The notes under the pieces were generated by a model, which saw only the letters and a list, made by a program, of their open reading frames with translations, ran no database searches and was not told the DNA's origin. Position numbers and translations under genes: made by a program. A stretch of 5,077 nt of DNA from Actinomycetota bacterium (GTDB lineage Bacteria > Actinomycetota > Acidimicrobiia > IMCC26256 > JACDBD01), in the NCBI GenBank assembly GCA_013695115.1, contig JACDBD010000313.1:1-5077 (forward strand). The letters are read 5' to 3'. Shown piece by piece: positions 1 through 5,077 of this stretch (positions are counted from its first letter, which is position 1; each line of letters starts with the position of its first letter).

Positions 1-1
1 G

Positions 2-244
2 CGGCGCCTGTCCCGCCTCTACCTCGGGCGCGAGGCCGCCCGCATCCGCCGGAGCGGGACGCCGGTGCTGGCGTTCCAGCCCGTCGCCGCCGACCTCGCC
101 GCCATGGGCCTCAACGCGATGGACCCGGCCCGGCGGGCCCCCGTCACTCGCCAGGCGCGCGAGTCGACGCGCCGGCGCCTGGAGCGACCGGACGTCCGTG
201 ACCGTTTGGAGCTCCTCCACCCGGCTCGGGCTGCGAGTCGCTGA
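2..244 (+). CDS. C-terminal fragment of a probable patatin-like phospholipase
   Basis: Open reading frame entering from the left edge and ending at TGA 242-244; 80 codons are visible and the start lies outside the window. The fragment contains an Arg-rich helix, then a strand and turn reading TPVLAFQP, followed by AADLAAMGLNAMDPARR. This resembles, from memory, the closing part of actinobacterial patatin-like phospholipases, where a variable strand leads into an 'ADLAAMG..MDP.R' helix. The patatin GXSXG serine and catalytic Asp would lie upstream and cannot be checked. The last 25 or so residues are Arg-rich and low in complexity. The gene converges on the minus-strand acyltransferase and overlaps its 3' end by 101 bases. 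That it is coding is fairly sure; the family assignment is moderate, since only a non-catalytic tail is seen. Confidence 0.6.
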   Translation, partial: RRLSRLYLGREAARIRRSGTPVLAFQPVAADLAAMGLNAMDPARRAPVTRQARESTRRRLERPDVRDRLELLHPARAASR

Positions 245-1613
245 CCAGCTTCAGCAGCTCGCTCATCCCGTCCTCGATGCCCCGGCACAGCACGCCGATG
301 TCGGGCGCGCTGTCGTAGTCGCCGGTCACGCCGTAGTTGAGCATGCCGTTGTAGGAGAAGATCGCGATGCCGACGCGGACGTGACCGGCGATCGGGACGA
401 ACGGGAACGCCTCGAGCATCGGCCGCCCCGCCGCGTAGAGCTGGAGCTGCGGGCCGGGTACATTGGTGGTCACCGTGTTCACGTTGCGCTGCGGGATGCC
501 CCGGGCGACGCGGGCGCCCAGCGCGAGCAGCGTCGCCGGCGCGAAGCCGGCCAAGCTCGTGAGCACCTCGCCCGCCACCGCCTGCTTCGACTCCTTGAGC
601 CCGTCCATCTGCGCCCGAATGGCCTCGAGCCGTTCGACGGGGTCGGCAATGCCGACGGGGAGCTCGGCGATCATCGCCGAGACGCGGTTGTTATAGGTAC
701 CGCGCTCAGTTTCGGTGCGGACCGAGACCGGCACCAGCGTGCGGACGACCCGGTCGTCCACCGACTCGCCCCGTCCGAGTAGGAAGTCGCGGAAGCCCTT
801 CGTGAGCACGGTGAGCACGACGTCGTTCACCGTCCCACCCAGGCCCTTCCGCACCGTCTTCACGTCGGCGAGGGTGGTGCGGGCCCAGTCCCAGCGGCGG
901 TGCGGCCCGATCGGCCCGTTGAGCGTCGACGGGACCGTCGGGCGCACGGCACCCGCGAACGACGCCGCGCCGCGGAAGACCTCGCCGGCCATCGCCGCCA
1001 GCTGCCGCCAGCCCCGCGTCGTCGCCCGCAGCGCCCGGAACTGCTCGTAGGGGCTGACGACCAGGTCGCCGAGCGCCTCGGTCACCACCCGGACGTCGGA
1101 CGGCTCGGGCTCGGGCTTCCAGTCGTCGGTTGCCGGCGGCGCAGGATCGGGCTCGGCGTCGAGCACGACCGCGAGAAGGTCGGAGCCCGAGACGCCGTCG
1201 ACCAGGCAGTGGTGCACCTTCGAGACGATCGCCCAGTGGCTGTCGTCGAGGCCCTCGACCATCCACATCTCCCACAACGGCTTGCTGCGGTCGAGTTGCT
1301 GGGCCATGAGCCTGCCCACCAGGTTGCGGAGCTGGTCATCGCCGCCGGGTCGGGGCAGGGCGGTGTGGCGCAGGTGGTAGCCCGCGTTGAAGTGGGGGTC
1401 GTCGACCCAGAGGGGCCGACCGAGTTGGAGAGGGACGAACCGCACCTTCTGGCGGTAGCGCGGCACCAGCGGCAGCTTCCCCGCCACCATGTCGCGGAAG
1501 GCCTCATACGGCGGCGGAGGTCCCTCGAAGATCGCCACCGACCCGATGTGCATATGGCTCACGCCGTCCTCGATGTGCAGGAACGACGCATCGAGCGGAC
1601 TCATCCGATCCAT
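144..1613 (-). CDS. WS/DGAT-family wax ester synthase / diacylglycerol O-acyltransferase
   Basis: 489-residue protein of the WS/DGAT (Tgs) family, which transfers fatty acyl groups from acyl-CoA to diacylglycerol or fatty alcohols to make storage triacylglycerol or wax esters, usually at the membrane and lipid-body surface. The N-terminus MDRMSPLDASFLHIED is typical. Other landmarks are PLW at 112-114, the catalytic HHxxxDG motif as HHCLVDG (H134, H135, D139, G140), the ND pair in TVNDVV (N263, D264), and NVPGP at 384-388 in the C-terminal domain. The family domain ends near residue 456; residues 457-489 are a Pro/Gly-rich tail encoded opposite the neighbouring gene. The start is ATG 1611-1613, with only a weak, close AGGA upstream; Met4 is a possible alternative start. 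It lies 99 bases downstream of the GH15 gene on the same strand, so co-transcription is plausible. The family is certain; whether it prefers alcohols or diacylglycerol cannot be told. Confidence 0.95.
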   Translation of the reverse strand: MDRMSPLDASFLHIEDGVSHMHIGSVAIFEGPPPPYEAFRDMVAGKLPLVPRYRQKVRFVPLQLGRPLWVDDPHFNAGYHLRHTALPRPGGDDQLRNLVGRLMAQQLDRSKPLWEMWMVEGLDDSHWAIVSKVHHCLVDGVSGSDLLAVVLDAEPDPAPPATDDWKPEPEPSDVRVVTEALGDLVVSPYEQFRALRATTRGWRQLAAMAGEVFRGAASFAGAVRPTVPSTLNGPIGPHRRWDWARTTLADVKTVRKGLGGTVNDVVLTVLTKGFRDFLLGRGESVDDRVVRTLVPVSVRTETERGTYNNRVSAMIAELPVGIADPVERLEAIRAQMDGLKESKQAVAGEVLTSLAGFAPATLLALGARVARGIPQRNVNTVTTNVPGPQLQLYAAGRPMLEAFPFVPIAGHVRVGIAIFSYNGMLNYGVTGDYDSAPDIGVLCRGIEDGMSELLKLVSDSQPEPGGGAPNGHGRPVAPGAGASTRAPGE

Positions 1614-1630
1614 GTTTCCTCGCTCTCTCG

Positions 1631-1706
1631 CTGCGGCGCAGGTTACCTGCGCCGCGGGCGCTCGTTCGCTGGCGAGCGACTCCGCGAGCTTCGCTCGCTC
1701 CGTCGC
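1631..1706. repeat. Tandem palindromes in the GH15-WS/DGAT gap
   Basis: The 99-base gap between the two minus-strand genes is nearly all inverted repeat. First palindrome: GCGGCGCAGGT (1633-1643) and ACCTGCGCCGC (1645-1655), exact over 11 bp about a single central T; outer pairs 1632/1656 (T.G) and 1631/1657 (C-G) extend it. Second: CGCTCG (1659-1664) with CGAGCG (1673-1678). Third: GCGAGC (1684-1689) with GCTCGC (1693-1698) around TTC, nested inside GCGAC (1676-1680) with GTCGC (1702-1706). The second and third share bases and would compete. No T-run follows on either strand, so these are not classical intrinsic terminators. In the mRNA the first palindrome ends 17 bases before the WS/DGAT start codon. 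It could stabilise mRNA, attenuate read-through, or be a dispersed intergenic repeat. Confidence 0.65.
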
Positions 1707-1712
1707 CGCGCG

Positions 1713-3542
1713 CTAGCCCATCCAACCGGCGTCGGAGAGCTTGCGGTCGATGGCGTAGGCGGCGCTGATGAGACCGAGGTGGGTGAAGGCCTGGGGGAAG
1801 TTGCCCAGGTGCTCGCCGTGGGGGCCGAGCTCCTCCGCGTACAGGCCGACGTGGTTGGCGTAGCCGAGCATCTTCTCGAAGAAGAACCGCGCCTTTTGGG
1901 CGTCGCCGCCCCGAGCGAGGACCTCGGCGTACCAGAACGAGCACATGTTGAACGTGCCCTCCTCGCCCAGGAGGCCATCGCTGGCGGCGTCCCCGGTGCG
2001 ATACCGGTACACGAGCGAGTCGTCGACCAGATCCTCTTCGATCGCCTTCAGCGTCGACACCCAGCGCGGGTCAGTCGGGCTGATGAACTTGACCATCGGC
2101 ATCAGCAGATTGGAGGCGTCGACGGTATTCGTCCCCTTGTGCTGCACGAACGCCTGGCGCTTCGGATCCCAGAAGTTGGTGAGAATGTCGCGGGTGATGT
2201 CGTCGCGCGTCCCCCGCCAGCGGTCGTACGGGTACGGGAACGAGCGCTTCTCGGCCAAACGGATCGCCCGGTCGAGCGCCACCCAGCACATCAGACGCGA
2301 GTACAGGAACTCCTGCTGGCCGCCCCGCACCTCCCAGATGCCTTCGTCGGGCAGCTGCCAGTGCTCGGTCACCCAGTCGACGATGTGGATGACGTTCTCC
2401 CACAGCGCGTACGAGATCGGCTCGCCGTACTTGTTGTAGAGGTAGATCGAGTCCAGGAGCTCGCCGTAGATGTCGAGCTGGAGCTGGTCGTAGGCGCCGT
2501 TGCCGATGCGCACCGGCGACGACCCCCGGTAGCCCTCGAGGTGCGGCAGCGTCTCCTCGGTGAGCACCTTGCGGCCGTCGTGCCCGTACATGATCTGCAT
2601 CGACCCGTCGGGGTTGAGGTCCATGCAGCGGTCCTCGATCCAGCTCATGAATCGCCCCGCCTCCGACGTGTAGCCGAGGCGGATGAGGGCGTAGAGCGTG
2701 AACGACGCGTCGCGGATCCAGGTGTAGCGGTAGTCCCAGTTGCGCTCGCCGCCGATCTCCTCGGGGAGCCCGCACGTCGCGGCGGCCACGAGCGATCCGT
2801 GGGTGTTCGAAACCATCAGCTTGAGCAGGAGCGCCGACCGGTTCACGATCTCGGCCCAGCGGCCGTGGTACTTCGAGTGTCCGATCCAGGTGCGCCAGAA
2901 GTTGACCGTCTGCTTGAACTGGTCGGCGACGTAATCGGGCGCCGCCGACGCGCTCTCGCGACCCGGCACGGCCTGTTCGAGCACGAACGCAGCGGTCTGG
3001 CCGGCCGCGAGCGTGAACCGGCCGATGGCGGCGCCGTTCGACACGTCCAGCGGCACGTCGGTGCGGAGCCGTATCGCGGTGCCGTCGTCCCCTTGCGACT
3101 CGAAGATCAGTTCGCCGTCGCGCTGCTCGACCTTGTGCTCGGCGCGTCCGTAGTCGAAGCGGGGATCGAACACCACGTCGAATGCCACCTCGCCCCGCAC
3201 GCACTTAGCCCGGCGCACCAGCGCGTGGCAGTGCTCGCCCTCCGTCGCGCCGACGGGCATGAAGTCCGACACCTCGGCGACGCCCTGGCCCGCGAGCGAC
3301 CGGGTGATGAGCACGTTGGTGTCGGGCAGGTACATCTGTTTCTCGGTGCCGTCGTGCAGGCGCGGCCGGATCTGGAAGCGACCGCCCTTCTCGGCGTCGA
3401 GCAACCCGGCGAAGATCGTGGGCGAGTCGAAGTGCGGGAACGACATGAAGTCGATCGAGCCGTCCTTGCCCACGAGCGCGACGGTGTGGAGGTCGCCGAT
3501 GACCCCGTAGTCCTCGATCGGCTGGTACCCGCGATCGGCCAT
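1713..3542 (-). CDS. GH15 family glycosidase (trehalase/glucoamylase-like)
   Basis: 609-residue glycoside hydrolase family 15 protein, with no signal peptide and so probably cytoplasmic. An N-terminal beta-sandwich (about 1-215, opening YQPIEDYGVIGDLHTVAL and GSIDFMSFPHFDSPTIF) precedes an (alpha/alpha)6 catalytic barrel. ERNWDYRYTWIRDA at 266-279 is the family substrate-pocket signature. Glu404 in GIWEVRGG is the likely general acid, and Glu527 or Glu528 in GEEGTFNMCSFWYAE the likely general base; all are intact. Mycobacterial members with this architecture are trehalases (alpha,alpha-trehalose to two glucose), while others act on alpha-glucans, so the substrate is uncertain. ATG 3540-3542 is chosen over TTG 3543-3545 because GGGGGAG lies 7 bases upstream of the ATG. 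An AGGAGG lies further up, too distant to serve. It is the first gene of the minus-strand pair and is divergent from the SDR gene. Confidence 0.93.
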   Translation of the reverse strand: MADRGYQPIEDYGVIGDLHTVALVGKDGSIDFMSFPHFDSPTIFAGLLDAEKGGRFQIRPRLHDGTEKQMYLPDTNVLITRSLAGQGVAEVSDFMPVGATEGEHCHALVRRAKCVRGEVAFDVVFDPRFDYGRAEHKVEQRDGELIFESQGDDGTAIRLRTDVPLDVSNGAAIGRFTLAAGQTAAFVLEQAVPGRESASAAPDYVADQFKQTVNFWRTWIGHSKYHGRWAEIVNRSALLLKLMVSNTHGSLVAAATCGLPEEIGGERNWDYRYTWIRDASFTLYALIRLGYTSEAGRFMSWIEDRCMDLNPDGSMQIMYGHDGRKVLTEETLPHLEGYRGSSPVRIGNGAYDQLQLDIYGELLDSIYLYNKYGEPISYALWENVIHIVDWVTEHWQLPDEGIWEVRGGQQEFLYSRLMCWVALDRAIRLAEKRSFPYPYDRWRGTRDDITRDILTNFWDPKRQAFVQHKGTNTVDASNLLMPMVKFISPTDPRWVSTLKAIEEDLVDDSLVYRYRTGDAASDGLLGEEGTFNMCSFWYAEVLARGGDAQKARFFFEKMLGYANHVGLYAEELGPHGEHLGNFPQAFTHLGLISAAYAIDRKLSDAGWMG

Positions 3543-3628
3543 CAAATAGCTCCCCCGCCGCCTCCTAGTCTGTTCGTTCCCGCCAGTGTGGTGGATCAGG
3601 GGGAGGCGTGACCGGCGATGAAGGGCCG
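3543..3628. promoter_or_regulatory. Compact divergent intergenic region
   Basis: This short stretch separates the minus-strand GH15 start (3542) from the plus-strand SDR start (3629), so promoters for both directions should lie in or near it. The GH15 ribosome binding site is CTCCCCC at 3550-3556 read on the minus strand. A GGAGG for the plus strand sits at 3602-3606. TAGTCT at 3566-3571 fits the loose actinobacterial -10 pattern TAnnnT on the plus strand, but has no TTGACA-like partner at the right distance, so I do not assign a promoter. Promoter location is inferred from gene geometry only. Confidence 0.4.
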
Positions 3629-3637
3629 ATGAAGGGC
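3616..3637 (+). repeat. Exact 11-bp tandem duplication at the SDR start
   Basis: CGATGAAGGGC occurs twice in direct succession, at 3616-3626 and 3627-3637. Each copy holds an ATG (3618-3620 and 3629-3631). Because 11 is not a multiple of three, the first ATG is out of frame with the SDR: it reads Met-Lys-Gly-Arg and stops at TGA 3630-3632, overlapping the second ATG as ATGA. The second ATG opens the SDR frame. Confidence 0.9.
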
Positions 3638-4483
3638 AAGGTCGTGGTGATCACCGGCGGCAACGCCGGGATCGGCAAGGAAGCGGCGGTCGGGCTGGCC
3701 CGCGTCGGCGCCACCGTCGTGATCACGTCGCGCAACCCGGAGCGGGGCCAGGCCGCGCTCGACGACGTGCGGGAGCGGAGCGGCAGCACCGACGTCTCGG
3801 TCATGGATCTCGATCTCGCCAGCTTCGCCTCGATCCGGAGGTTCGCCGCCGACTTCCTCGACCGCTCCGACCGCCTCGACGTGCTGCTGAACAACGCCGG
3901 GGGCATCCTCTCGGCGCGCACGGAGACGGAGGAGGGGTTCGAGAGCACCTTCGGTATCAACCACCTCGGCCATTTCCTGCTGACCCAGCTGCTCCTCGAC
4001 CGGCTCGAGTCCAACCCCGGCGGGGCCCGGGTCGTCAACGTGTCCTCGGTCGCGCACAAAGGTGCGCGCAAGGGTCTCGACTTCGACGATCTGCAGTCGC
4101 GACATCGGTACGCGGCGATGAACGTCTACTCGAAGTCCAAACTCGCCAACATCTACTTCACCCGCGAGCTCGCCCGGCGGGTGGGTGAGGGTGTCACCGC
4201 CAACGCGCTCCATCCCGGCTACGTGCGCAGCGAGTTCGGCCGGAGCGGCGACCTGTCGTGGCTCTTCGCGTTCGGCAACCGCCTGGGCAGTCCGTTCGCC
4301 ATCAGTTCCGAGAAGGGGGCGCGGACGTCGATCTACCTGGCGTCCTCGCCCGAGGTGGAGGGCGTCACCGGCGGGTACTTCTACAAGTGCGCGCCGGCGT
4401 CGATCTCGGCGGCCGCGCAGGACGACGCCACCGCGCGACGCTTGTGGGACGCGAGCGAACAGCTCGTGGCATCAGCAGGCTGA
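3629..4483 (+). CDS. Short-chain dehydrogenase/reductase, retinol dehydrogenase-like
   Basis: 284-residue classical SDR with a Rossmann fold, expected to be a cytoplasmic NAD(P)-dependent oxidoreductase. From the ATG, the cofactor motif TGGNAGIG is at 9-16, NNAG at 88-91, and the catalytic tetrad is Asn111, Ser140 (in VNVSSVAH), Tyr167 and Lys171 (YSKSK). The strings YSKSKLAN, LHPGYVRSEF and the ending GGYFYKCAPA...AQDDATARRLWDASEQL are typical of the RDH11-14/WWOX-like subgroup, whose bacterial members act on varied hydrophobic carbonyls or alcohols; the substrate here is unknown. ATG 3629 is preferred because MKGKVVVITGG is the usual family N-terminus. An in-frame GTG at 3608 would add seven residues, but GGAGG lies only one base before it. 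The gene is followed after 11 bases by the RidA gene, probably as one operon. Confidence 0.93.
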   Translation: MKGKVVVITGGNAGIGKEAAVGLARVGATVVITSRNPERGQAALDDVRERSGSTDVSVMDLDLASFASIRRFAADFLDRSDRLDVLLNNAGGILSARTETEEGFESTFGINHLGHFLLTQLLLDRLESNPGGARVVNVSSVAHKGARKGLDFDDLQSRHRYAAMNVYSKSKLANIYFTRELARRVGEGVTANALHPGYVRSEFGRSGDLSWLFAFGNRLGSPFAISSEKGARTSIYLASSPEVEGVTGGYFYKCAPASISAAAQDDATARRLWDASEQLVASAG

Positions 4484-4484
4484 G

Positions 4485-4489
4485 AGGAG
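4485..4489 (+). promoter_or_regulatory. Ribosome binding site deciding the RidA start
   Basis: AGGAG lies five bases before GTG 4495, inside the 11-base gap after the SDR stop. The same reading frame stays open upstream to 4258, inside the SDR gene. This site, together with the start of RidA homology, fixes the true start at 4495. Confidence 0.8.
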
Positions 4490-4494
4490 CGCTC

Positions 4495-4947
4495 GTGAAG
4501 ACCCGAGCCGTCAACCCGTGGACGTGGCAGGACCAGTTCGGCTTCTCGCAGGCCGTCGAGGCGTCGGGAGTGAATCACATGCTCTTGTGCGCGGGCCAGA
4601 CCTCGGTCGACGCCGACGGCGCGCCGCTCCACCCCGGCGACATGGCTGCCCAGGCAGGCCAGGCCCTCGACAACCTCGAGGCGGTCCTGGAGAAGGCGGG
4701 CATGGACCTCGCCAACGTCGTGCGCCTCAACTTCTACACGACCGACGTCGACGCCTTCATCGCTACTGGCGGCGAAGTTGTGGGTGCGCGGGTGGGCGCT
4801 GCCGGCGGTCCGCTTCCCGCGGGGACATTGCTGGGGGTGGCGCGCCTCGCCTTCCCCGAGCTCATGGTCGAGCTCGAGGCGACTGCGGTCGACGGACGTC
4901 CCGCTGTGCCGCCACCCTCGGCTTGGCTGGTGGGGTCGGCGGTGTGA
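4495..4947 (+). CDS. RidA/YjgF/YER057c/UK114-family protein lacking the catalytic Arg
   Basis: 150-residue single-domain RidA-family protein; the family forms trimers with ligand clefts between subunits. Family features seen include LLCAGQTSVDADG (about 31-43), the helix AGQALDNLEAVLEKAGM (54-70), VVRLNFYTTDVDAF (75-88) and a C-terminal strand MVELEATAV (124-132). Canonical RidA hydrolyses reactive enamine/imine intermediates of PLP enzymes using an Arg (E. coli Arg105, in PARS). The aligned stretch here reads PAGT, with Gly110 in place of that Arg, while the Glu corresponding to E. coli Glu120 is kept (Glu126). Rid subfamilies without this Arg are known, so imine deaminase activity is unlikely and the role is open. 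The protein is slightly longer than E. coli RidA (about 128 residues), with a short Pro-rich C-terminal tail. GTG start with a good AGGAG; likely co-transcribed with the SDR gene. Confidence 0.92.
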   Translation: MKTRAVNPWTWQDQFGFSQAVEASGVNHMLLCAGQTSVDADGAPLHPGDMAAQAGQALDNLEAVLEKAGMDLANVVRLNFYTTDVDAFIATGGEVVGARVGAAGGPLPAGTLLGVARLAFPELMVELEATAVDGRPAVPPPSAWLVGSAV

Positions 4948-5007
4948 CTAAGCTGGATGGCCGGAACGCCTCTCGAGGGGCGGGCCGTCGTCCAGGGGGG
5001 CCTTAGT
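4947..5007 (+). other. Nested hairpin filling the ridA-lipoprotein gap
   Basis: Three stems with a clean nesting order can form in the RNA: ACTAAG (4947-4952) with CTTAGT (5002-5007); CTGGA (4953-4957) with TCCAG (4991-4995); GGCC (4959-4962) with GGCC (4983-4986). A fourth, apical stem pairs CGCCTC (4967-4972) with GGGGCG (4977-4982), with one T.G pair and a TCGA loop. The structure runs from the last base of the ridA stop into the GTG start of the next gene and leaves most of the purine-rich ribosome binding site in a bulge at 4996-5001. No T-run follows, so it is not a typical intrinsic terminator. Pairing was done by eye; no folding energy was computed. Confidence 0.45.
4994..5000 (+). 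promoter_or_regulatory. Ribosome binding site of the lipoprotein gene
   Basis: AGGGGGG lies five bases before GTG 5006. This is a good spacing and supports that start codon, although the motif is a G-run rather than a perfect AGGAGG. Confidence 0.6.
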
Positions 5008-5077
5008 GACCAAGAGGCGTACTGCGCTGCTCGGATTTCTTGCTGTCTTTGCAATCATTGCAGGAGCATGCGGGGAC
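5006..5077 (+). CDS. N-terminus of a probable secreted lipoprotein
   Basis: The first 24 codons of a gene that runs off the right edge, starting at GTG. The translation begins MTKRRTALLGFLAVFA and ends IIAGACGD. It shows a basic n-region (K3, R4, R5), a hydrophobic stretch from about residue 7 to 19, and a lipobox-like AGAC with Cys22 as the candidate lipidated residue, followed by Gly-Asp. This is a type II (Lsp-cleaved) signal peptide, common on actinobacterial ABC-transporter substrate-binding proteins. Ala at the -3 position is less usual than Leu or Val. The mature protein is outside the window, so no function can be assigned. The codons are visibly less GC-biased (TTT, CTT, GCT, GCA, ATT) than those of the neighbouring genes. 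Confidence 0.75.
   Translation, partial: MTKRRTALLGFLAVFAIIAGACGD

Noticed and set aside
2071..3204. A 377-codon minus-strand open frame inside the GH15 gene
   Set aside because: It is an alternative frame of the GH15 gene, extremely Arg/Ala-rich with no family features, and overlaps clear GH15 catalytic sequence.
900..3611. A 903-codon plus-strand open frame antisense to both the GH15 and WS/DGAT genes
   Set aside because: It is codon-aligned with both minus-strand genes (the 99-base gap keeps the register), so a stop can arise only opposite TTA, CTA or TCA codons, which are rare in high-GC genes. Its translation is Arg/Val/His-rich with no recognisable domain, while the minus strand carries intact catalytic motifs.
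4258..4494. Upstream extension of the RidA frame into the SDR gene
   Set aside because: The extension has no RidA homology and overlaps the SDR catalytic domain's C-terminal part; GTG 4495 with AGGAG five bases upstream is a far better start.
4858..4875. Two GAGCTC palindromes 12 bases apart
   Set aside because: They lie in the RidA coding sequence and are explained by codons for the conserved ELMVELE strand.
4923..4954. Possible promoter for the lipoprotein gene (TTGGCT at 4923-4928 and TAAGCT at 4949-4954)
   Set aside because: The spacer is 20 bases, longer than the usual 16-18, and the -35 match is only four of six; not strong enough to call.
4185..5006. A 273-codon plus-strand open frame across the SDR and RidA genes
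   Set aside because: Arg/Ala/Ser-rich out-of-frame shadow of two genes with clear family motifs; nothing recognisable in its translation.
1..5077. A novel defence, mobile or CRISPR-type system
   Set aside because: Every sizeable stretch is accounted for by recognised metabolic enzyme families or short gaps; no integrase, transposase, toxin-antitoxin pair, nuclease or spaced direct repeats were seen.

Overview
The window is a gene-dense, strongly GC-rich stretch of bacterial chromosome. Codon third positions are almost all G or C, GTG starts are common, and the gene content (a WS/DGAT acyltransferase, a mycobacterial-type GH15 trehalase/glucoamylase-like enzyme, actinobacterial SDR and RidA proteins) points to an actinomycete. 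A non-model lineage such as Acidimicrobiia is possible, but that is only a guess from style. I see no mobile element, CRISPR array, rRNA or tRNA.

Layout: (1) Bases 2-244 hold the 3' end of a plus-strand gene, probably a patatin-like phospholipase. It runs tail-to-tail into and overlaps the next gene. (2) Bases 144-3542 hold a minus-strand pair read right to left: a GH15 glycosidase (3542 to 1713), then a WS/DGAT wax ester/triacylglycerol synthase (1613 to 144). A 99-base gap full of palindromes separates them. (3) Bases 3543-3628 are a very short divergent intergenic region. (4) Bases 3629-4947 hold a plus-strand pair: a short-chain dehydrogenase of the retinol dehydrogenase-like type and, 11 bases later, a RidA/YjgF-family protein that lacks the catalytic arginine. 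(5) After a 58-base gap that can fold into one long nested hairpin, a lipoprotein gene starts at 5006 and runs off the window.

Functionally, the minus-strand pair suggests carbon storage: sugar release from trehalose or an alpha-glucan beside neutral-lipid synthesis. The plus-strand SDR-RidA pair looks like a small oxidoreductase plus accessory or detoxification operon with no identifiable substrate. I found no convincing new defence or mobile system. The most unusual local signals are regulatory-scale: an exact 11-bp tandem duplication at the SDR start that creates a four-codon upstream ORF overlapping the start by ATGA; a nested hairpin spanning the ridA-lipoprotein gap; tandem palindromes between the two minus-strand genes; and an acyltransferase C-terminal tail encoded wholly antisense to its convergent neighbour.
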